Assembly: GCA_020048895.1 (NCBI GenBank)
Contig: JAIFLV010000004.1
Coordinates: forward strand, 1 to 51,413
Reading direction: 5' to 3'
DNA: 51,413 bases
Source of the DNA: Rhodoferax sp.
Lineage (GTDB): Bacteria; Pseudomonadota; Gammaproteobacteria; Burkholderiales; Burkholderiaceae_C
Under the pieces are notes generated by a model. It searched no databases, was not told where the DNA came from, and worked only from the letters and a program-made list of their open reading frames with translations. The position numbers were made by a program, and so were the translations under genes. Positions 36,990 through 44,188 of this stretch are shown here, piece after piece. Numbering within the stretch: position 1 is the stretch's first letter; every line of letters starts with the position of its first letter.

Positions 36990-37625
36990 GTGATCGACCA
37001 CCACCCACTTTCCCCCGGTGGCAACACCCTGGTCATTTTGGATGCCTGCGTGCTGTTGCCTTCGCGCCTGTCGGATGTTCTGTTTGACTTGATGCTCGAA
37101 GGCCTCTACTTCGCCTACTGGACGGGTGACGTTGAGGCCGAGTTTCTGCGCAACTGGCCGCAGGTGCATCCCGACGCATCGAAGTCAGGTGCTAAACGGC
37201 TCAAGGCATTTCAACGGGCAACGAACAATGGGCATGTGATTACTGGGTATGACAACAACGCTTTCATGGACCATGTCCCGGCTCGGGTGCATGACAATGA
37301 CCGGCACCTGATCGCCGCCGCTTTGGTCATGGTTAACGGACTCAATGAAGAAGATGACCCGGCACTGCACAAGATCATGATCGTTTCCGACAATACCAAG
37401 CATCTGGCCGTTGCCGACACCCGCAAACTTGGTATCGAGGTCATCAAGGGTGGTGCGTTCGTTGACCGCCTATTTGATACCGCGCCAGCCAGAGTCAGTC
37501 GTGCAATTGCAAAGTCGCTCAGTGACCTGACAAAACCGCCGTACTCCAAAGCGGAACTGGTCGATGCGCTGCGTTTACATGGCGCGAAAGCGACGGCGGA
37601 GGGTCTGAAACAAGTCGCTGGATAG
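36990..37625 (+). CDS. PIN-domain ribonuclease toxin
   Basis: 211 residues, GTG start 6 bp after the antitoxin. PIN-domain acidic residues are visible in TLVILDACVLLPSRLSDVL (first Asp), GDVEAEFLRNW (Glu), VHDNDRHLIAAALVM (Asp) and MIVSDNTKHL (fourth acidic). PIN toxins cleave RNA, often tRNA or mRNA, when the antitoxin is lost. They can stabilise an integrated element or act in anti-phage defence. A 60-residue C-terminal extension beyond the PIN core (VSRAIAKSLSDLTKPPYSKA) is present. Confidence 0.82.
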   Translation: MIDHHPLSPGGNTLVILDACVLLPSRLSDVLFDLMLEGLYFAYWTGDVEAEFLRNWPQVHPDASKSGAKRLKAFQRATNNGHVITGYDNNAFMDHVPARVHDNDRHLIAAALVMVNGLNEEDDPALHKIMIVSDNTKHLAVADTRKLGIEVIKGGAFVDRLFDTAPARVSRAIAKSLSDLTKPPYSKAELVDALRLHGAKATAEGLKQVAG

Positions 37626-37675
37626 AATTTGGATTGGTAGTAGGGGGAAATATTCATACGAAGCCGAAACGAACC

Positions 37676-38566
37676 ATGAGCACCACCAGGCCCAAATTAG
37701 TTGCCTCGGAGTTGCTGCTTGAGGCCGTAAAACGGCACAACATTCACCTGTCACTTCTGGTTGCAGACACCGGCTTGTGGGTGAATCCTGAGTTCCACAA
37801 CCGTCTTGTGCGCGATACCGGTTCGGCAGCCATATTCCCAAGTGTTCGGCGAGCCCGGGGCCAGGGCGAGAAACGAGGTCAGATCGTCGATGGTGTGCGG
37901 TTTGACGACAACAGCTACGCCAATGGTGCAATTAAGCGTGCAGCCGGACTCGGTAAGTCTGCGGAGGGGTTTGAGGTCTGCCATATCTGGCCTCGCACTT
38001 GTTACGACGAGCGCTATCACACAGCGGTCGCCAACATCGTTTTGTTACCTCGTGCATTGGCCGGCCTGTCCGACCACGCCATCGAGGTACAAGAGGCGCT
38101 CCAGTACCGGGCGTTTGAACTGTATGGATGGTATCCAGAGGGCATGCAGCCACCCGTGAAACCCGAGTTCTATCCATCCAATTGGCGGCAGCCGCTGCCC
38201 GATACCTTAAACGCCAGGACTCCCTATACGGTCTCTGCACCTTCACGATCTGCGAGTGACAGAACATCCCAAGAGAAGCGCCGGGTACTTGCAGTTCGGA
38301 TTGCAGAGTGGTCGCGCAAGCCTGACTTGAACGTGCACAAGATCATCGGGCTGGTTGCCCAAGCGCATGATGGGATCAATCGCGACGAACTCGTTTTGCA
38401 AGTCTCTAGCGTCACGCAATCAAAGAATCCATATGGCGCGGTTGCAAGCCTGCTGACCGACAGCGGCAACGCCTATGGGTGTGTCTTCGTGGACTGTGGC
38501 GGAGTCATTCGCATTCATCCAGAGGTTCAAGAACAGCTTCATTCGCTTACATGGAACGTCTGCTAA
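37676..38566 (+). CDS. HNH-like nuclease (possible restriction-type enzyme)
   Basis: 296 residues from ATG 37676; a TTG 14 codons earlier is possible. The segment EGFEVCHIWPRTCYDERYHT followed by VANIVLLPRALAGL has the HNH-type arrangement (His-x-x-Pro, Asn followed by hydrophobic-Leu) seen in ahHIxP...NlvlLcr motifs. The rest is unrecognised. It follows the PIN toxin by about 50 bp in the same direction and may be co-transcribed. No methyltransferase is adjacent; the nearest is the hsdM remnant 1.7 kb away. Two hairpins downstream separate it from the convergent recombinase gene. Confidence 0.55.
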   Translation: MSTTRPKLVASELLLEAVKRHNIHLSLLVADTGLWVNPEFHNRLVRDTGSAAIFPSVRRARGQGEKRGQIVDGVRFDDNSYANGAIKRAAGLGKSAEGFEVCHIWPRTCYDERYHTAVANIVLLPRALAGLSDHAIEVQEALQYRAFELYGWYPEGMQPPVKPEFYPSNWRQPLPDTLNARTPYTVSAPSRSASDRTSQEKRRVLAVRIAEWSRKPDLNVHKIIGLVAQAHDGINRDELVLQVSSVTQSKNPYGAVASLLTDSGNAYGCVFVDCGGVIRIHPEVQEQLHSLTWNVC

Positions 38567-38611
38567 CCTTCAAGAGTCTGTTTGAGGCCTCTGTTCAGAC
38601 GGTTGAAAGGT

Positions 38612-38684
38612 GCCAGAAATCAAACGTTTCTGGCTATCGCCAAGGTCAAATGTTCGCTCTAGTCACTGTTTCCAGTAGTGACTA
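38612..38684. terminator. Two hairpins between convergent genes
   Basis: GCCAGAAA/TTTCTGGC (38612-38619, 38627-38634) and TAGTCACT/AGTGACTA (38660-38667, 38677-38684) are perfect 8-bp stems in the gap between the HNH-type gene and the convergent serine recombinase. No long T-runs follow. They probably act as bidirectional terminators; the second overlaps the recombinase stop codon. Confidence 0.5.
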
Positions 38685-39296
38685 ACTGCACGTACCTCGA
38701 ATGGCGATGATCGTAGCCCGGCTAACCTGATAGGTCATTGCAGTGCTGCTTACGGAGGTACCATTTGTCAGTGCTGATCGAATTGCGTCCCGCTGTTCGG
38801 GCGTGGTCTTGGATGGCCGACCCATGTGCGTACCCGCTTTCCTGGCTCGGGCTTGACCCGCTTGTGTGCGTTCAATGATAAGGTCGCGTTCAAAGTAGGC
38901 CACGGCAGCCAGCATCTTGACCATCAAGGCACCCGCAGACGAGGTCAAGTCAAGGTTGCCAAGCTGCAAAACCACTAGCCGGATGCCCTCGCGTTGAAAG
39001 CGCTCGACGGTCTGCTGCACGTCAATGGAGTCGCGACCAATCCGGTCAAGTTTGGTCACAACCAAGGTGTCTCCATCATCCATGCGTTCCAACAGCCGCT
39101 GGAATCCTGGCCGCTGCGCCGCTGGCACCGAACCAGATATCTGCTCCTCAATGAAAAACTTAGGCCGAATGGTGTACCCCGCGCGTGCGATCTGATCTCG
39201 TTGGTTCTCAGTCAATTGTTCGACCGTGGACACCCTTGCGTAGGCGAATACGCGCTGCGAACCGTCAGCGCCCGTGTTGGAAAGTGGTGTTGACAT
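38682..39296 (-). CDS. Serine recombinase (resolvase/invertase family)
   Basis: 204 residues. The catalytic domain has RVFAYARVSTVEQLTENQRD with the nucleophilic Ser in ARVST, then EEQISGSVPAAQRPGFQRLL, LVVTKLDRIGRDSIDVQQTV and YFERDLIIERTQAGQARARK. A short HTH (MTYQVSRATIIAIRGTC) follows, as in Tn3-type resolvases and invertases. It could resolve dimers of the element or be left over from an inserted transposon. No transposase or obvious inverted repeats are nearby. Confidence 0.93.
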   Translation of the reverse strand: MSTPLSNTGADGSQRVFAYARVSTVEQLTENQRDQIARAGYTIRPKFFIEEQISGSVPAAQRPGFQRLLERMDDGDTLVVTKLDRIGRDSIDVQQTVERFQREGIRLVVLQLGNLDLTSSAGALMVKMLAAVAYFERDLIIERTQAGQARARKAGTHMGRPSKTTPEQRDAIRSALTNGTSVSSTAMTYQVSRATIIAIRGTCS

Positions 39297-39324
39297 ATTG
39301 GTATGTGTTGAAAAATGATTGGCC

Positions 39325-39531
39325 CTATGTTTCCAACAGTCTTGAGTAACCTGTCAGAAAGTGGTCACTTTTTGACGGTGCGAATTTGCACTCGTCACTT
39401 TGTGCCGAACTGGGAAAACTTTGCTTAGTGGACACCGTTTGCGCCTCACGCCGACGTTTCAAATCAGTGGATTTTCGAAGCTTTGCGCGTTTGAAAAATG
39501 CGACGACGTTGCCGCAGTTGACTGATGACAC
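39325..39531 (-). CDS. Possible small basic protein
   Basis: 68 codons, Lys/Arg-rich start (AFFKRAKLRKSTDLKRRREA) and no recognised family. It lies 26 bp downstream of the second AlpA-like gene on the same strand. Coding is uncertain; the region also has an overlapping plus-strand open frame that looks spurious. Confidence 0.25.
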   Translation of the reverse strand: MSSVNCGNVVAFFKRAKLRKSTDLKRRREAQTVSTKQSFPSSAQSDECKFAPSKSDHFLTGYSRLLET

Positions 39532-39557
39532 ATTGCTCCGGTTTGCTCAATGGACGA

Positions 39558-39926
39558 TCAGAATCGCCCTCTGCGCGGGAACAGCGTTGATTTGCGTTTG
39601 GGTGGCAATGGTGCTGGTTGTGGAACAAAAGGTTTAGTGACAACCGGAACCACTTCTACACGGGGTGTGACCGGGACGCGCTCGCTCGCAAGTTTGTCCA
39701 CAAAATCCAGCACTTCACTAAGCACCCAGCGGACTGCTCCTCGTCGGTTGGTTCCCAGCTTGATGGGCCTCGGAAATTTTCCTTGCGCGGCATATTCGTA
39801 TACCGCTGACTTTCCGAAGCCGATGATTCTGCACACTTCGTCGATCTTGATGAGTCGAGGAATTGGGCGTTCTGCGTCGCAGGCTGCGACAACCAATTGT
39901 TCTGCTGTTCGAATGGAAGTATTCAT
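39558..39926 (-). CDS. Second AlpA-type HTH regulator
   Basis: 122 residues. LIKIDEVCRIIGFGKSAVYE then GKFPRPIKLGTNRRGAVRWV and EVLDFVDKL form the classic AlpA domain (residues about 24-80). A Pro-rich tail ends PKRKSTLFPRRGRF. ATG 39926 has AAGGA upstream. The element also encodes an AlpA-like protein next to the integrase. This second one lies close to the serine recombinase and hsd remnant, so it may come from a second, merged mobile module. Confidence 0.85.
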   Translation of the reverse strand: MNTSIRTAEQLVVAACDAERPIPRLIKIDEVCRIIGFGKSAVYEYAAQGKFPRPIKLGTNRRGAVRWVLSEVLDFVDKLASERVPVTPRVEVVPVVTKPFVPQPAPLPPKRKSTLFPRRGRF

Positions 39927-39989
39927 GTTGGATTCCTTGGGTTGGGGTTGAGAACGACTACGTGCATAAAGCTATGGAGACATTGCAGG

Positions 39990-40232
39990 TCAATACTCTT
40001 GGGGGAAAAGCATCGTTGACGAGCTGCGGTCGGCCTCCGTGATGATCCAAACACGTTCGTTGGCTATCAGGTAGCTCGACAAGACCCTGAAGCCACTCAG
40101 GACTGAGAAATCGTTTTCCTCTGCGTCTTCTAGTGGCACGTCGCCCCATACGCCGCAGTGGTGCTGTCTTATGTATGGCGTGGGATCAATGCCGTTCGCT
40201 ATCAAGTGGTCGTGAACGCCTCTGGTGGTCAC
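39990..40232 (-). CDS. Small conserved plasmid/island protein of unknown function
   Basis: 80 residues with a GTG start just after an upstream stop. The pattern RQHHCGVWGDVPLEDAEEND followed by RVLSSYLIANERVWIITEAD and LFPQEY is one I recall from a small family common on plasmids and genomic islands (HxxGxWGD ... WIITEADRS..LLPEEY). No function is known. It is divergent from hsdM with a 68-bp gap. Confidence 0.6.
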   Translation of the reverse strand: MTTRGVHDHLIANGIDPTPYIRQHHCGVWGDVPLEDAEENDFSVLSGFRVLSSYLIANERVWIITEADRSSSTMLFPQEY

Positions 40233-40300
40233 GAGGTTAGTCGCCCGTCATAATCGGTATAGAAGGAGCCACGCCTATTGGTTCCAAGGGACACCGACTC

Positions 40301-41557
40301 ATGCTCGAAGACATAAAAAGGACACTCTGGGCGACGGCTGACAAGCTGCGCGCCAACATGGACGCCGCCGAATACAAGCATCTGGTTCTCGGCCTCATCT
40401 TCGTCAAATACATCTCCGACACCTTTGCCGCCCGCCGTGCAGAGCTGACCACACGGCTTACCGACCCGGCGGACGACTATTACTTTGCCAACGCGACCCC
40501 GGCCGATCTGGAGCAGGAGTTGGAAGACCGCGACTATTACAAAGAGGTCAATGCCTTCTGGGTGTCGGAACCGGCAAGATGGGAAAGTCTGCGTGCGGCT
40601 GCGAAGCAACCCGACATTGGCAAGCGCATTGATAAAGCCCTGACGCTGATCGAGACTGAGAACGCCAAACTCAAAGGCATTCTGGACAAGCGCTATGCCC
40701 GCGCACAGTTGCCCGATGGCAAGCTGGGAGAGCTGGTCGATCTGGTGTCCACCATCGGTTTCGGTGACAACCCGAGCACGGCCCGCGACATATTGGGTCA
40801 GGTGTACGAATACTTTTTGGGCATGTTCGCCAGTGCCGAAGGCAAGCGCGGCGGGCAGTTCTACACCCCTGCCAGCATCGTCAAGACATTGGTGGCAGTG
40901 CTTAGCCCGCACAGTGGACAGGTCTATGACCCTTGCTGCGGCTCAGGTGGCATGTTCGTGCAGTCCGAAAAGTTCATCGAAGCCCACGGCGGCAAGCTAG
41001 GCGATGTGTCCATCTACGGACAGGAAGCCAACCCCACCACTTGGCGGCTGGCAGCGATGAACCTTGCCATTCGTGGCATTGACTTCAACTTGGGCCGCGA
41101 ACCGGGCGACACCTTCACTCGGAACCAGCATGCGGACCTGAGGGCGGACTTCATTTTGGCGAACCCGCCTTTCAACATCAGCGACTGGTGGCATGGCAGC
41201 CTGACGGGTGATCCGCGCTGGGTCTATGGCGATCCGCCGCAAGGCAATGCCAACTACGCCTGGTTGCAGCACATGCTGCACCACCTCAAGCCCACGGGCC
41301 GTGCAGGCATTGTGCTGGCGAATGGCTCCATGAGTTCCAGCCAGAACAGCGAAGGCACCATCCGCGCCGCCATGGTGGAGGCCGATGTGGTCGAAGTGAT
41401 CGTGGCATTACCCGGCCAACTGTTCTTCAACACGCAGATTCCGGCTTGCTTGTGGTTCCTGGTCAAGAAGAAGACCCTCCGCAAGGGCGAAGTGTTGTTC
41501 GTGGATATTCGATGCAGTGGGCCTAGAAAAGCCCAACATTGGTTTGCTCGACGATGA
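40301..41557 (+). pseudogene. hsdM: Type I restriction-modification DNA methylase subunit, 3'-truncated
   Basis: N6-adenine methyltransferase subunit. The HsdM_N helical domain ([20 protein letters not shown] ... [16 protein letters not shown]), SAM-binding motif I ([13 protein letters not shown]), catalytic [11 protein letters not shown] and the family segment [15 protein letters not shown] are all intact. After EVLFVDIR (about 41508) the sequence jumps to unrelated codons ([14 protein letters not shown], stop). The C-terminal about 100 residues and the whole hsdS gene are missing. Without a specificity subunit the protein should be inactive. The jump coincides with the start of an hsdR 3' fragment, indicating one large internal deletion. 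Confidence 0.88.
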
Positions 41558-42092
41558 GTTCCTTGCGCAGGTGCGTAACCTGCCAGAAAAGAACCTGGCG
41601 GTGGAGCTGCTTGAGCGTCTGCTGGAGGGAGAAATCAAGAGCCGCTTTGCCAGCAACGTGGTGCAGGACAAGAAGTTTTCCGAGATGCTGACCAACGTCA
41701 TCACCCGTTACCAGAACCGCTCAATTGAAACCGCACAGGTCATGGAAGAACTGGTGGCAATGGCAAAGAAATTCCGCGAAGCGGCATCGCGAGGTGAAAC
41801 CTTGGGCTTGACCGAAGACGAGGTACGCTTCTACGACGCTCTGGCGAACAACGAATCAGCGGTGCGCGAGTTGACCGATGAGACCTTGAAGAAGATTGCG
41901 CACGAGCTGACCGAAAACCTGCGTCAAAACCTGAGTGTCGATTGGTCAGAGCGCGAAAGCGTGCGGGCCAAGTTAAGGCTGATGGTCAAGCGCATTCTCC
42001 GCAAATATAAGTACCCACCTGATCTGCAGGATGCTGCTGTAGAGCTGGTGTTGCAACAGGCTCAAGCGTTGGGTGAGAGTTGGAGCGGGTGA
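41508..42092 (+). pseudogene. hsdR: Type I restriction endonuclease subunit, 3' fragment
   Basis: About 190 codons matching the C-terminal DUF3387 domain of Hsd[59 protein letters not shown]-type sequence, and VKRILRKYKYPPDLQDAA. The nuclease and DEAD-box motor parts are absent. It begins exactly where the hsdM frame is disrupted (about 41508-41513; GATGCAGTGGGCCTAGAA reads D-A-V-G-L-E in hsdR frame), so the deletion joined hsdM directly to hsdR. There is no SD for independent translation. Confidence 0.88.
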
Positions 42093-42107
42093 AGTACCCA
42101 GTCAGAT

Positions 42108-42347
42108 TCATACGGGCTCGTCTCCCACTTGCGCAGCTAAATCCGGCACCATGCTCAAATAGTGATTGAAGTCATTGCGATTGCCCGCTGTTGCTTCCGA
42201 CTTTAGGAAGTCCAGCGTCAAAACGGAGGCCATCTTTTCGGATACTGCACAGACGATGAATTGATTCACCGAGATACCTTCACGCAAAGCCAACTCTTTG
42301 ATCTTTTGATGGACAGAGTTTGGCAAGCGTACGGTGAATGCTGTCAT
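42108..42347 (-). CDS. Ribbon-helix-helix (CopG/HicB-like) regulator
   Basis: 79 residues. MTAFTVRLPNSVHQKIKELA followed by REGISVNQFIVCAVSEKMA is a typical Arc/CopG/HicB-C ribbon-helix-helix with the beta-strand TVRLP. Such proteins are autoregulated antitoxins or plasmid copy/partition regulators. No toxin follows on its strand, because the hsdR fragment lies convergent. Its upstream side carries a four-copy 11-bp tandem repeat at 42399-42442, a likely binding array. Confidence 0.78.
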   Translation of the reverse strand: MTAFTVRLPNSVHQKIKELALREGISVNQFIVCAVSEKMASVLTLDFLKSEATAGNRNDFNHYLSMVPDLAAQVGDEPV

Positions 42348-42398
42348 GGTCGATTTCTAATGAGAATTCAAAAATTCGATGCGGTGCTGGGATGGTCT

Positions 42399-42442
42399 GC
42401 GTATTTCCTGCGTATTTCCTGCGTATTTCCTGCGTATTTCCT
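42399..42442. repeat. Four perfect 11-bp tandem repeats (TGCGTATTTCC)
   Basis: TGCGTATTTCC is repeated four times without mismatch at 42399, 42410, 42421 and 42432. The period is one turn of B-DNA, so bound proteins would sit on one face. The array lies 52 bp upstream of the RHH gene (minus strand) and directly upstream of the -35 box of the putative sRNA (plus strand). It may be an operator for either or both. Confidence 0.9.
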
Positions 42443-42472
42443 TGAGCCAACTGCGGACGCGGGCATAAAATG
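42443..42472 (+). promoter_or_regulatory. Sigma70-type promoter for putative sRNA
   Basis: TTGAGC (42443-42448) and TAAAAT (42467-42472) with an 18-bp spacer. The -35 box directly abuts the 11-bp repeat array. Transcription would start near 42479. Confidence 0.6.
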
Positions 42473-42477
42473 CATGC

Positions 42478-42560
42478 GGGTGCACTTTGCATCCCCCGCT
42501 TCACCTCCCTGAGCGGGTGCCAGTGATGGCATTACGCCCACTTTTTTGTGGGCTTTTTTT
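42478..42560 (+). ncRNA. Putative structured small RNA with intrinsic terminator
   Basis: About 80 nt from the promoter above to a perfect intrinsic terminator (GCCCAC-TTTTTT-GTGGGC then seven T, 42536-42560). The body has two GCGGGTGC copies that can each pair with the single CCCCGC block (42494-42501), so alternative hairpins are possible. In the second hairpin (CCCGCT/AGCGGG) the loop exposes CACCTCCCT, an anti-Shine-Dalgarno-like sequence. No ORF fits. It is convergent with the FtsZ-like gene and ends 22 bp from its stop. I do not recognise an established RNA family. Confidence 0.55.
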
Positions 42561-42581
42561 CGCCCGTTCATTGTTGCCGAC

Positions 42582-43307
42582 TCATCCCAGGTTCAACCGC
42601 TGCAACCACGTTGTGATTCGTTGGTCTTGCTGTGAGTAAATGTCGGCCAGTAAAGCGCCATCACCCATAGAGTCACCAAGCTCCTGATTCGAGAATGGCA
42701 CCACCAAGTCAACCTCCCGCTCAAGGTAGCGCAAAGCGGCGTCGCCTGTTCCGTTGCGGGGGCCTTCAAAATCGAAAGGCATCACGACAACCGCAATTGT
42801 GGCTACATCGGCAATTCGCGCCAACCGTGCCAAGATGGGTGCAACAGCACTACCAGTATCACCACCCAAGCCAGCGACCACTATGGCCGTTTTTAAGCCG
42901 GATACAACGGCTTTCAACACGTCGATATTTCGAATTGCTGCGACACGTGCCACATTGACACGTCCACCAGCACCGTAGCGAGCAAGTGAAATCGACTTCA
43001 GTGGTAGACAGCCAACCGCCGTTTCATTGACGGTATCGACTGAGGGCATGCTCTCCATGCCAAGGTCAACGCACACCAGCTCTGTCAGGCTGGGAAATTT
43101 ATGCAGGACAAGGCTTGACCCGAACGAGTGAATGAAGTTGCAACCTGCACCGCCAACGCCGATGATTTTTGTAGTCCTATGATGGTGCGAAGTTTCAGGC
43201 ACTGGTGATTTCGATGTTGCCAAGACTGATTCTGACCATGCTGATGGACCAAAGCCCGTACTGACTGCGCCAGCGCCAAGAACCTTCAACAATATCCGCC
43301 TATCCAT
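42582..43307 (-). CDS. FtsZ/tubulin-like GTPase-domain protein with Tat-like leader
   Basis: 241 residues. Residues 2-24 (DRRILLKVLGAGAVSTGF...) match a twin-arginine signal (RR-x-L-L-K then Gly/Ala/Val-rich). From residue 47 the protein matches the FtsZ nucleotide domain: IIGVGGAGCNFIHS (48-61), RYGAGGRVNVAR (110-121), AGLGGDTGSAVAP (145-157; tubulin signature GGGTG[ST] with Asp for one Gly) and VVMPFDFEGPR (174-184). It stops before the T7 loop and C-terminal half, so it could bind but probably not hydrolyse GTP in a polymer. ATG 43307 has AGGAA upstream. It is the last of three same-strand genes after two exported hydrolases. Function unknown. Confidence 0.8.
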   Translation of the reverse strand: MDRRILLKVLGAGAVSTGFGPSAWSESVLATSKSPVPETSHHHRTTKIIGVGGAGCNFIHSFGSSLVLHKFPSLTELVCVDLGMESMPSVDTVNETAVGCLPLKSISLARYGAGGRVNVARVAAIRNIDVLKAVVSGLKTAIVVAGLGGDTGSAVAPILARLARIADVATIAVVVMPFDFEGPRNGTGDAALRYLEREVDLVVPFSNQELGDSMGDGALLADIYSQQDQRITTWLQRLNLG

Positions 43308-43373
43308 CGTGAGTTCCTGCTTTATCGAATTGGCAGATTGAGGTGCCAGTCCTGCGCATGAGACGCGCAACTG

Positions 43374-44135
43374 CTATTTGATGTTCGCCGTGGGGTGATT
43401 GATCCAATTGACTATGTCCGTTACGGCACGATCTTCCATGCCCAGAAATGAGTGGTGGCCGGAGTTACAGACATCGCTATCGAATTCTCCGCCCGTAACT
43501 TTCACAAAACTCTTGATGTCTGAATTCTTGAAGCGACTAGCTGCCCACTCAGCATCCGATGGCTTTGCTGCACGGCATCCATCGTCTGCGTGGTGATAGA
43601 CAAAGACTGGAACTCGTATGTTGTCAACATTTTGGCGAACAACTGTTAAAGGATTTTTAGGCTCAACGAAGCTGGAAGTAAGCACAATCCCGGCGTATAG
43701 CTTTTCTGTATCCTTGTTGGCTGCAACCACCACGGATACTGTGCCTCTACTTGTCCCGACCAACCAAATCGGGGCATCACTAAGCCCCTGGATGACTTTA
43801 GCGATAGCACGAACGTCTGCAGGGTGCTCGTACGAGCGATACTCGTCGGACATTTGTGGCACTGCGTCACGGGTTCCGACCACAACGACGTTAACCTTCT
43901 TTTCAGCAAATAGAGGGTAGGTACGAATCAGGAAATTCTTGCCTCGCGGCATTCCATTTTTGTTAAACGTTACAAAGCCGTTCCCGCCATTGAACAAAAA
44001 CACGGTGGCCGTCGCACCTTCAACCTTGTCCCAGTAAACCGGAACAGTGTCACCACGGCCTGTCGGCACTTGAAGCAGGTCGGCTTGTGCAGCCATAGCC
44101 AAAATGCTGAGCAAAAGAGCCAAAAATTGTTTCAT
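43374..44135 (-). CDS. Exported alpha/beta hydrolase (paralogue 2)
   Basis: 253 residues. The signal peptide (MKQFLALLLSILAMAAQA) is followed by LLQVPTGRGDTVPVYWDKVE. The nucleophile elbow is WLVGTSRGTVS (Ser in GTSRG). The Asp candidate is in YHHADDGCR and the His candidate in CNSGHHSFLGM. This makes it a probable periplasmic serine hydrolase of unknown substrate. It is a tandem paralogue of the gene 53 bp upstream (44189-45013), with the same motifs and spacing, and is followed 66 bp later by the FtsZ-like gene. Confidence 0.82.
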   Translation of the reverse strand: MKQFLALLLSILAMAAQADLLQVPTGRGDTVPVYWDKVEGATATVFLFNGGNGFVTFNKNGMPRGKNFLIRTYPLFAEKKVNVVVVGTRDAVPQMSDEYRSYEHPADVRAIAKVIQGLSDAPIWLVGTSRGTVSVVVAANKDTEKLYAGIVLTSSFVEPKNPLTVVRQNVDNIRVPVFVYHHADDGCRAAKPSDAEWAASRFKNSDIKSFVKVTGGEFDSDVCNSGHHSFLGMEDRAVTDIVNWINHPTANIK

Positions 44136-44188
44136 GTTGATCCGGTTGAAATAAGTGCATTAGAGGGTGGCGAAGGGTTTGACACAAC

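Noticed and set aside
38682-39296. Serine recombinase as part of an intact Tn3-type transposon
   Set aside because: No transposase gene or terminal inverted repeats were found around it.
40229-40912. 227-codon minus-strand open frame opposite hsdM
   Set aside because: It is the high-GC antisense shadow of the well-supported HsdM frame and shows no protein family features.
42399-42442. Tandem 11-bp repeats as a CRISPR array
   Set aside because: Units are contiguous without spacers and too short; no cas genes are present.
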